Of a stretch of DNA of 6,761 bases, positions 1 to 5,054 are shown piece after piece; the stretch's first letter is position 1; each line of letters begins with the position of its first letter. Under the pieces are notes generated by a model. The model had not been told where the DNA came from. It was given only the letters and a program-made list of their open reading frames with translations, and did no database searches. The translations under genes were made by a program, and so were the position numbers. The stretch covers positions 1,863 to 8,623 of the forward strand of contig DGBM01000078.1 in NCBI GenBank assembly GCA_002384765.1. Direction: 5' to 3'. The stretch comes from Demequinaceae bacterium UBA4004. GTDB taxonomy: Bacteria > Actinomycetota > Actinomycetes > Actinomycetales > Demequinaceae.

Positions 1-35
1 ACCGACCCGGCGCGGTCCCTACCGACCCGGCGCGG
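1..35. repeat. Short tandem repeat across the copD-ctaG stop codon
   Basis: The 15-mer accgacccggcgcgg occurs at 1-15 and again at 21-35, giving a 20-bp period. The second copy encodes the last residues (AAPGR) of the CopD-CtaG protein and abuts its stop at 19-21; the first copy lies just downstream of that gene. Between them, cggt (13-16) and accg (21-24) can form a small hairpin containing the stop. More copies could exist before the window start. It may be a local duplication; I see no evidence of a function. Confidence 0.6.
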
Positions 36-1857
36 CGTCGTCGGATTGTGCCAGCCCGCCCAACATGGCGTTGTACTCGGCCAGGTCCGCGTCCCCGGTG
101 CGCACCGCCTCCCGATCCTGGCGCGTGGCGGTGCGGGCGTCGGCCCGCCGCCAGGCCACGAGCACGCCGATCGCCAACACCAGCACCGGAAGCTCACCCA
201 GGCCCCACGCGATGGCGCCTCCATACTGCTGGTCGGTGATGGCGTCGGCGCCCCAGTCCCGACCCATGAGTCCGTACCAGCGGGGAGCGAGCAGCACCTC
301 CGACGCGGTGAGAGAGACGCCAAAGAACGCGTGGAACGCCATGGTGGCGAACAGCAGCAACACCCGCAAGGGGTATGCGGGTCGCGTGGGGCCAGGGTCG
401 ATCCCCACGAGCGCGTTGGCGAACAGGTAGCCCGCGAGGGTGAAGTGCACGATCATCCACAGGTGCCCCGCGTGATTGCGCAGCGCGAACTCAAACAGGG
501 GGCTGTAGTAGAACGCCACCAAGGAGCCGGCGAAGTTCACGGCGGCCACCACCGGGTTCGCCAGGAACGTCATCCACCGCGATTCCACGATGGTGCGGAT
601 CCACTCGCGCGGCCCGCGGGTGCCATCCGTGCGGCTGGGCAGCGCACGCAGCGCCAGGGTCACGGGCGCCGCGTAGACGATGGGTAGCGGCACGGCCATC
701 ACCAGCAGCATGTGCTCCACCATGTGACCGGAGAAGGTCACCATCCCGTACACGGCGGGTGCGCCCTGGGTGATCCACGCGATGCCCGCCATGCCCGTGA
801 GGAACGCGACGCTGCGCTGCCACGGCCAGTCGTCCCCACGCCCACGCAATCGGGACACCCACCTCAGGTACACCACGCACAGGGCGACCACCACCAGAGC
901 CGACAGGATCTCGAGCCGCCATTGAAGGACCCACTCGATCGCGTCGGGACGCGGCGGCAGCGGGTACCCGGTCAGCAGGAACGCGGGGCTCGGGTTGGGC
1001 ACCACCACCACGGGGATTGTGGGGTTCGAGCGGGCCAACACCCCTCCGATGCCGGCCACAGCAGCGAGCAGGGCCACATCCCAGGCGAGCACGCGGTAGA
1101 AGCGGCGCCGCACATCGGCCGACGTGAGCCGGGGCAACGTGACGCGCCGATGCCACGCCGCTAGGGCGATGACCCCCGACATCAGGATGAGCTTGAGCGC
1201 GAGGATGCGGCCGTACGTGGTGGTGACCAGGTCGCCGGCCGAGCCGACGCGTAGCCACGCGTTGGAGGCGCCCGACGCGACGATGGCGGCCGCAGCCCAC
1301 AGCGCCATGCGGGACACACGCTGCACTGCGGCCTTGGCATCGTTGCCGAGCGGCTTGCGCGCCGCGGCCAAGGCAATGAGCAGACCCAGCCAGACCGCCG
1401 ACGCGGCCACGTGCACGTACAGCGACGTCACCGCGAGGTGGTGGTCTTCGGCGCCGGCCGCATGGCCCGTCATCGCCTGCACGCCCAGCCCATAGGCCAC
1501 CGGGACGAGCGCCCACGCCGCCTCCGACGGCGTGCGCACCAGCGTGACCGCAATCGACGTGACGACGGCCGCGAGCAGATTCATCCCGTACGCGCGGCCG
1601 AGGTCGATGTCGCCGACGAAACTCCAGAGCTGCGCGCCAAAGTCGGGGGCGGAGGGCCCCACCTGGGCGATGTCCACGTAGGAGCTGATGAGAAAGACAC
1701 CCGCGCCCGCAATCCACACCAGCGCACCGACTCTGGCCACCAGCGCGGCGCGCTCGGCGGCCGCACCCCGCACCACCGCGACCACCAACAGCAGCCCGCC
1801 TACCACCGCGGCCACGCCCAGGTCGCGCACCACGGCCGCGGCCGTCACCAGGATCAT
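19..1857 (-). CDS. CopD / CtaG (caa3) fusion membrane protein, copper handling and cytochrome c oxidase assembly
   Basis: A 612-residue membrane protein with two fused domains. The N-terminal half (about 1-280) resembles CopD: hydrophobic helices near 7-29, 43-60, 91-107, 112-129, 143-166, 184-202, 217-235 and 256-275, with GHAAG at 131-135 and HVAASAVWLGLL at 149-160. The C-terminal half (about 310-570) resembles caa3-type CtaG: HMVEHM at 378-383, NHAGHLWMIVHF at 461-472, FHAFFG at 509-514 and DQQYGGAIAWGLGELP at 542-557, so the histidines expected for copper binding are present. Such fusions are known in actinobacteria; the likely role is moving copper across the membrane and delivering it to haem-copper oxidase. 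A polar tail (570-612) is probably cytoplasmic. I chose ATG 1857 because helix 1 begins just after it and a TACGCT hexamer sits exactly 6 nt upstream. The frame is open to 2145, but that extra part is arginine-rich and unlike the family. Transport direction cannot be told from sequence. Confidence 0.93.
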   Translation of the reverse strand: MILVTAAAVVRDLGVAAVVGGLLLVVAVVRGAAAERAALVARVGALVWIAGAGVFLISSYVDIAQVGPSAPDFGAQLWSFVGDIDLGRAYGMNLLAAVVTSIAVTLVRTPSEAAWALVPVAYGLGVQAMTGHAAGAEDHHLAVTSLYVHVAASAVWLGLLIALAAARKPLGNDAKAAVQRVSRMALWAAAAIVASGASNAWLRVGSAGDLVTTTYGRILALKLILMSGVIALAAWHRRVTLPRLTSADVRRRFYRVLAWDVALLAAVAGIGGVLARSNPTIPVVVVPNPSPAFLLTGYPLPPRPDAIEWVLQWRLEILSALVVVALCVVYLRWVSRLRGRGDDWPWQRSVAFLTGMAGIAWITQGAPAVYGMVTFSGHMVEHMLLVMAVPLPIVYAAPVTLALRALPSRTDGTRGPREWIRTIVESRWMTFLANPVVAAVNFAGSLVAFYYSPLFEFALRNHAGHLWMIVHFTLAGYLFANALVGIDPGPTRPAYPLRVLLLFATMAFHAFFGVSLTASEVLLAPRWYGLMGRDWGADAITDQQYGGAIAWGLGELPVLVLAIGVLVAWRRADARTATRQDREAVRTGDADLAEYNAMLGGLAQSDDAAPGR

Positions 1858-1863
1858 GTGTTC

Positions 1864-1869
1864 AGCGTA
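1864..1869 (-). promoter_or_regulatory. Putative -10 element for a leaderless copD-ctaG transcript
   Basis: On the minus strand TACGCT fits the actinobacterial -10 pattern TANNNT and is followed by exactly 6 nt and then ATG (1857). Transcription would start at or next to the A of the start codon. No Shine-Dalgarno sequence precedes the ATG, which supports leaderless translation. No convincing -35 hexamer is visible. The same hexamer and spacing recur before the DUF2332 gene. Confidence 0.55.
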
Positions 1870-1964
1870 AGGGCGCGCGGCAGCCGCGCCGAATGATCCA
1901 CGGCGCGAGCACCTGCACCGGGAATCCCCGACCCAGGAATAAGGGACCCGGCCGATGCGTGGAA

Positions 1965-1970
1965 TATGGT
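1965..1970 (+). promoter_or_regulatory. Candidate -10 for the DHA2 transporter
   Basis: TATGGT is the only good TANNNT match I find on the plus strand in the divergent spacer. It would place the transcript start near 1977 and give a leader of about 90 nt containing the 2017-2046 hairpin. There is no recognisable -35, so this is weak. Confidence 0.25.
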
Positions 1971-2016
1971 GGTTGCGCGCCGCGAGCCCTCCCCGCCCCG
2001 CGCCACTTCGACCGCA

Positions 2017-2046
2017 CGGACGCGGCAGTCCCCGCCGCATCGTCCG
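2017..2046 (+). promoter_or_regulatory. Nested inverted repeat in the transporter leader
   Basis: cggacg (2017-2022) pairs with cgtccg (2041-2046). Immediately inside, cggc (2023-2026) pairs with gccg (2034-2037) around the 7-nt loop agtcccc, leaving a 3-nt bulge (cat, 2038-2040). This makes ten G/C-rich pairs that end 9 nt before the Shine-Dalgarno site. There is no U-tract, so a simple intrinsic terminator is unlikely. It could be a leader RNA structure or an operator, or chance in GC-rich DNA. Confidence 0.35.
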
Positions 2047-2055
2047 GCGTCGTGT

Positions 2056-2068
2056 GAAAGGAATATTC
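2056..2068 (+). promoter_or_regulatory. Ribosome binding site with overlapping palindrome, sets the GTG start of the transporter
   Basis: GAAAGGA (2056-2062) lies 6 nt before the GTG at 2069 and is the clearest Shine-Dalgarno sequence in the window. It decides the start in favour of GTG 2069 over the in-frame GTG 2054 and ATG 1955. The last two purines also belong to the perfect 8-bp palindrome GAATATTC (2061-2068), which abuts the start codon and is A/T-rich in a GC-rich setting. A protein or RNA pairing there could affect initiation; that is inference. Confidence 0.7.
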
Positions 2069-3817
2069 GTGACCACAGCCGTCTCCGCACCGCTCCTGAG
2101 TCGCCGACAGATCAACCTCATCGTCGGCGGCCTGATGGTGGGCATGTTCCTGGCCGCACTCGATCAGATGATTGTGGCGACCGCGATCCGCACCATCGGC
2201 GACGACCTCAACGGCCTCACGCTGCAGGCCTGGGTCACCACGGCCTACCTCATCGCAGCGACCATTTCGACGCCGCTGTACGGCAAGCTGTCAGACATCT
2301 TCGGGCGCAAGCCGCTGTATGTGTTGTCCATCAGCTCGTTTGTTGTCGGCTCGCTGCTGTGCGGCACGGCCACCTCGATGTTCGAGCTCGCGGCGTACCG
2401 CGCCATTCAGGGTCTGGGCGCCGGCGGGCTGATGGCGCTCGCACTCATCATCCTGGGCGACATGCTGTCGCCGCGCGAGCGCACCAAGTACCAGGCGCTG
2501 TTCTTTGGCGTATGGGGCGTGGCGTCCGTGCTGGGCCCCGTTCTTGGTGGGTTCTTTGCCGACGCCGACCAACTGCTCGGCTTCGCCGGCTGGCGCTGGA
2601 TCTTCCTCATGAACGTGCCGCTGGGTGCGATCGCCCTGTTCATCATCCTGCGCGTCCTGCACCTGCCCGCCACGCACAAGCGCGTGGCGATCGACTGGTG
2701 GGGCGTGGGCACCCTGGTAGTCGCCATCGTGCCGTTGCTCATCGTGGTGGAGCAGGGCCGGGACTGGGGCTGGACCTCCCCGAGCGTGCTCGTCCTGTCT
2801 GCCGTCGCGCTCGTCGGCATCCTGGGCTTTGTGCGCGCCGAACTCGCCGCCGGGGACGACGCCCTGCTGCCGCCACGCATCTTCCGCAACCGCACCGTGG
2901 GCGTCTCGACGGGCCTGAACTTCATCATGGGCTTCGCGATGTTCGGCGCCATGGCGGGACTGCCGCTGTACATGCAGATCGCCAAGGGACTGTCGCCCAC
3001 CGCATCCGGACTGGCGATGCTGCCCATGACCTTCGGCATCATCACGATGGCGGGGCTCTCGGCGCGCGTCATCCACCAGACGGGCCGGTACCGCGTCTTC
3101 CCGATCATCGGCACGTCGCTCATTGTCATCGCCAGCATCGACCTGTCCACCCTCTCGGCCGACAGCCCGCTGTGGCACCTGTTCGTTGGTGCAGGGCTGT
3201 TCGGCCTCGGCCTTGGCGGCGTGATGCAGCCGAACATGCTGGCCGTGCAGAACGCCGTGGAGCCCCGAGACATGGGTACGGGCTCCGCGTCGGTCATGTT
3301 CTTCCGGCAGATTGGCGGTTCGCTCGGCACCGCGGTGTTCCTGTCGATCCTGTTCGGTACGGTCGGGGGCGACATCGGCAACGAGATCTCGGCGGCCTCG
3401 CAGACCCCGGCCTTCCAGCAGGTGGTGTCCGACCCCGCGACCCTCACCAATCCCGTGGATGCGGCCATCATTCAGACGCTGCAGGCCGGCTCGATTGACG
3501 GCGCCCAGGACGCGGGCCTGTCGCTCGACGACACCTCGTTCCTCAAGGAGGCCAACCCCGTGCTGGCGTCGCCGTTCCGCGAGGGCTTTGCGGACGCCAT
3601 CACGCGCGTGCTGTTGATCTCCGGGTTCATCGGACTCGGCGGCGTGCTCTTCTCCCTGTTCATCCCGCACGTGCCGTTGCGCGAAAAGTCGGGCCTGGAG
3701 ACGATGCGGGACGAGGACGAGGCGAAGGCGGCGGTGAGCGACGCAGCGGGTGACGACGACGCAGCGGCGGCAGCGGGTGACAACGACGTGAAGCCGGTCA
3801 ACGCGGCCGACAAGTAG
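2069..3817 (+). CDS. MFS drug-efflux permease, DHA2 (EmrB/QacA-like) family, 14 transmembrane helices
   Basis: A 582-residue inner-membrane antiporter that probably exports drugs or other small hydrophobic compounds using the proton gradient; the substrate cannot be predicted. Helix 1 carries the family motif around LDQMIVATAI (31-40) with an acidic residue, D32. MFS motif A is YGKLSDIFGRKP (71-82), the motif-B region starts at R111 (RAIQGLGAGG), and motif C of antiporters is GPVLGG (156-161). A long loop of about 80 residues (430-510) precedes the last helix, as is usual in this family, including DDTSFL near 487-492. After the last helix the tail (about 535-582) is charged and alanine-rich with an imperfect 9-residue repeat. 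GTG 2069 is chosen for its Shine-Dalgarno site and because it leaves about 15 residues before helix 1; the upstream in-frame stretch from 1955 is arginine-rich and unlike the family. It is transcribed divergently from copD-ctaG and convergently with the DUF2332 gene. Confidence 0.93.
   Translation: MTTAVSAPLLSRRQINLIVGGLMVGMFLAALDQMIVATAIRTIGDDLNGLTLQAWVTTAYLIAATISTPLYGKLSDIFGRKPLYVLSISSFVVGSLLCGTATSMFELAAYRAIQGLGAGGLMALALIILGDMLSPRERTKYQALFFGVWGVASVLGPVLGGFFADADQLLGFAGWRWIFLMNVPLGAIALFIILRVLHLPATHKRVAIDWWGVGTLVVAIVPLLIVVEQGRDWGWTSPSVLVLSAVALVGILGFVRAELAAGDDALLPPRIFRNRTVGVSTGLNFIMGFAMFGAMAGLPLYMQIAKGLSPTASGLAMLPMTFGIITMAGLSARVIHQTGRYRVFPIIGTSLIVIASIDLSTLSADSPLWHLFVGAGLFGLGLGGVMQPNMLAVQNAVEPRDMGTGSASVMFFRQIGGSLGTAVFLSILFGTVGGDIGNEISAASQTPAFQQVVSDPATLTNPVDAAIIQTLQAGSIDGAQDAGLSLDDTSFLKEANPVLASPFREGFADAITRVLLISGFIGLGGVLFSLFIPHVPLREKSGLETMRDEDEAKAAVSDAAGDDDAAAAAGDNDVKPVNAADK
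3743..3787 (+). repeat. In-frame 27-bp-period repeat in the transporter tail
   Basis: gcagcgggtgacgacgac (3743-3760) recurs as gcagcgggtgacaacgac (3770-3787), 17 of 18 bases identical, 27 bp apart and in frame. It encodes AAGDDD (559-564) and AAGDND (568-573) with an alanine run between. It probably arose by slippage or unequal exchange in a disordered acidic tail; length may vary among strains. Confidence 0.65.
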
Positions 3818-3897
3818 TTCTCCCCTCGAGCACACACGGGGTGGCCCGAAGTCGGCCCGGTTGTGCTGTGGCCCATGACGCGCCGTGAGAGCCGCCC
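3818..3897. terminator. Convergent gap with a weak, possibly bidirectional hairpin
   Basis: The 80-bp gap lies between the 3' ends of the transporter and the DUF2332 gene, where a two-way terminator is expected. agcaca (3829-3834) can pair with tgtgct (3862-3867), and ggcc (3843-3846) with ggcc (3854-3857) inside. cccc (3822-3825) with gggg (3838-3841) is a competing pairing. The stems are short and no U-tract follows, so assignment as terminator rests mainly on position. Confidence 0.3.
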
Positions 3898-4944
3898 CTA
3901 CGCCACGTTGTCGATCCAGCGCCCATGGGCGTGCGCACCGGCCCGCACCTGAGCCGTGGCGTACGAAAGCCCCGTGTACAGGTAGAGGTATCCCGCTCCG
4001 CGCACGGGCTCCATCGCGACCCTCGCCACAGGCCTTCGCGTGGCGACCTCCGCAAGGGACGCGTCGATCGCGTCCCGTTGTGTCGCAGCGAGTTGGTACG
4101 CCATCACCGTATGGAAGACGAGCATCGGGCCGGGCGGAAGGTTCGCCTCCGTTTCCAGGAGGCTCACCGCAGCATCGCCCGCCACCATGCGCACGTCGGT
4201 ATCGCGGCGGATGGCCAACGCGGCGCGCAGTCGCTCGAGTCTGTCGGTGTGCTCCGGCCACACGAGAGCCTCAAGCCACGCCGTCGCGTCAGCGTCCATC
4301 GCGTCGATGGGTGCCAGGTCGAGGCCCGTGCGCGTGGCAATGGCTGGGGCGCTATCGGGCAGAGCAAAACCGCCCCTGTTTTCGCACTGCAGAGTGAGTC
4401 GCGTCGCACTCGGATTGATAGCAGAGACAGCCTTGTCGCCGTAGTCGTAGTCGAACCGGTCGAGGCAGAGATTGAGTCCCGCCGACGCGCCAATGTCGAC
4501 GAGGTGCACGGGAGCCCCCCACGCATCGGCGGCCTCGACGAGCCACGGAAGGATCGCTGCGGAACGACCCACCTCGTTTGTCTGCGTGCGCCGAGTGGAG
4601 CCCATCTCGATGAGCTCGGCCGCGTGATCGAGCGCGTACGCGCTAAAGGCGGCGTAAGCGTCAGCGTCAGGCGGGCGCGCATCGGCGCCTGCGAGATGCG
4701 GGTACCAAGCCGCGAGCGGATCGGCCGTGTTCAGTCGCAACTGGACGCCAGCGAACAGCAGGTTGAGCGGCGGAGCGTTGTCGATAGCACCCACGAGGGC
4801 GAGCATCTGGGGGTCCTGCGAGATGCGGGACGCGAGAAACGCGTACAGGGGTGAATCAAGAGCCGATTCGATCCACGTCGTCACGGAGCGCGCGACCTGG
4901 TCGAGGTCGGCCCTGTTGTCCGCGCGCCACGCAGGCGAATCCAT
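3898..4944 (-). CDS. DUF2332 family protein, function unknown
   Basis: A 348-residue, apparently soluble protein with no signal peptide or membrane helix. It matches the DUF2332 pattern in several places (numbering from ATG 4944): SPLYAFLASRIS near 31-42, a PPLNLLFAGVQ block near 58-68, EVGRSAAILPWL near 124-135, VDIGASAGLNLCLDRFDYDYG near 149-169, VWPEHTDRLERL near 228-239 and a C-terminal HAHGRWI near 338-344. The VDIGASAGLNL block resembles motif I of Rossmann-fold methyltransferases, so SAM binding is possible but unproven. The frame is open to an earlier ATG at 5004. I prefer 4944 because TACGCT lies exactly 6 nt upstream, the same arrangement as at copD-ctaG, and neither start has a Shine-Dalgarno site. 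Codon use looks less GC-biased than the neighbours in places (GCT, TCT, AAT, AGT near 4390-4440). It stands alone, divergent from the UGPase gene, so context says little about its role. Confidence 0.87.
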   Translation of the reverse strand: MDSPAWRADNRADLDQVARSVTTWIESALDSPLYAFLASRISQDPQMLALVGAIDNAPPLNLLFAGVQLRLNTADPLAAWYPHLAGADARPPDADAYAAFSAYALDHAAELIEMGSTRRTQTNEVGRSAAILPWLVEAADAWGAPVHLVDIGASAGLNLCLDRFDYDYGDKAVSAINPSATRLTLQCENRGGFALPDSAPAIATRTGLDLAPIDAMDADATAWLEALVWPEHTDRLERLRAALAIRRDTDVRMVAGDAAVSLLETEANLPPGPMLVFHTVMAYQLAATQRDAIDASLAEVATRRPVARVAMEPVRGAGYLYLYTGLSYATAQVRAGAHAHGRWIDNVA

Positions 4945-4950
4945 CGGCCC

Positions 4951-4956
4951 AGCGTA
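4951..4956 (-). promoter_or_regulatory. Putative -10 element for a leaderless DUF2332 transcript
   Basis: Minus-strand TACGCT is followed by 6 nt (gggccg) and ATG at 4944. This hexamer and spacing are identical to those before copD-ctaG. If correct, it rules out the upstream ATG at 5004, which would lie outside the transcript. No clear -35 is visible. Confidence 0.5.
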
Positions 4957-5041
4957 CGCAACCGGTGCCCGATCCTGCCATACCCGCACGTCACCCAAGC
5001 GCATTACCTGCGGGACGTCGCGCAGACCGACGCGCGTTCTC

Positions 5042-5047
5042 TAGGCT
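5042..5047 (+). promoter_or_regulatory. Putative -10 element for a leaderless UGPase transcript
   Basis: TAGGCT fits TANNNT and differs from the other two hexamers at one base. It is followed by 7 nt and then ATG 5055, so the predicted transcript start falls at about 5054-5055. The AGG inside it could instead act as a weak Shine-Dalgarno site at 9-10 nt from ATG 5055. The other ATG, at 5049, is only 1 nt after the hexamer and fits neither reading. Confidence 0.45.
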
Positions 5048-5054
5048 CATGGGT

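Larger units (their letters stand above)
1858..2068. other. Divergent intergenic region between copD-ctaG and the DHA2 transporter
   Basis: This 211-bp spacer separates two divergently read genes and contains no credible gene. On the minus side it holds a -10-like TACGCT next to the CopD-CtaG start. On the plus side it holds a possible -10 (TATGGT, 1965-1970), a nested inverted repeat (2017-2046), a Shine-Dalgarno site (2056-2062) and the palindrome GAATATTC (2061-2068). A weak hairpin, cggg-aatc-cccg, lies near 1919-1930. No regulator gene of the TetR or MarR type, often found beside such efflux genes, is present in the window. Confidence 0.7.
4945..5054. other. Divergent intergenic region between the DUF2332 and UGPase genes
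   Basis: This 110-bp spacer (50 bp if the DUF2332 gene began at 5004) appears to carry both promoters: TACGCT on the minus strand at 4951-4956 and TAGGCT on the plus strand at 5042-5047. If both are used, each lies next to its own start codon and neither mRNA has a leader. I see no strong inverted repeat. Confidence 0.6.

Noticed and set aside
491..1717. 408-residue minus-strand frame inside copD-ctaG
   Set aside because: Shadow of the real gene in another frame; composition is arginine/glycine-rich and no family is recognisable.
1955..2068. N-terminal extension of the transporter to ATG 1955
   Set aside because: A weak aaggga lies 8 nt before this ATG, but the added 38 residues are arginine-rich and unlike DHA2 N-termini. 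The stronger GAAAGGA site and the normal distance to helix 1 favour GTG 2069.
1858..2145. N-terminal extension of the CopD-CtaG frame to an ATG at 2145
   Set aside because: The extra 96 residues are arginine/proline-rich, overlap the start of the divergent transporter gene, and precede a clean helix 1 at ATG 1857 with a promoter-like hexamer next to it.
1966..3498. 510-residue open frame on the plus strand overlapping the transporter
   Set aside because: It is a +1-type shadow of the transporter with arginine/histidine/proline-rich sequence and no recognisable domain.
3818..3897. Readthrough of the TAG stops into longer proteins
   Set aside because: The frames stay open after several of the TAG codons, but this follows from the scarcity of stops in GC-rich DNA. 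Each protein already ends where its family normally ends.
2291..4261. 656-residue open frame antisense to the transporter
   Set aside because: It covers the opposite strand of two well-supported genes and its translation is histidine/arginine-rich low-complexity sequence, typical of a shadow frame in GC-rich DNA.
4945..5004. DUF2332 start at ATG 5004
   Set aside because: It has no Shine-Dalgarno site, and TACGCT placed exactly 6 nt before ATG 4944 points to the later start. It remains possible.
4851..5054. N-terminal extension of the UGPase frame to ATG 4851
   Set aside because: It runs antisense through the 5' part of the DUF2332 gene and is rich in arginine and proline with no family similarity; family proteins begin near ATG 5055.
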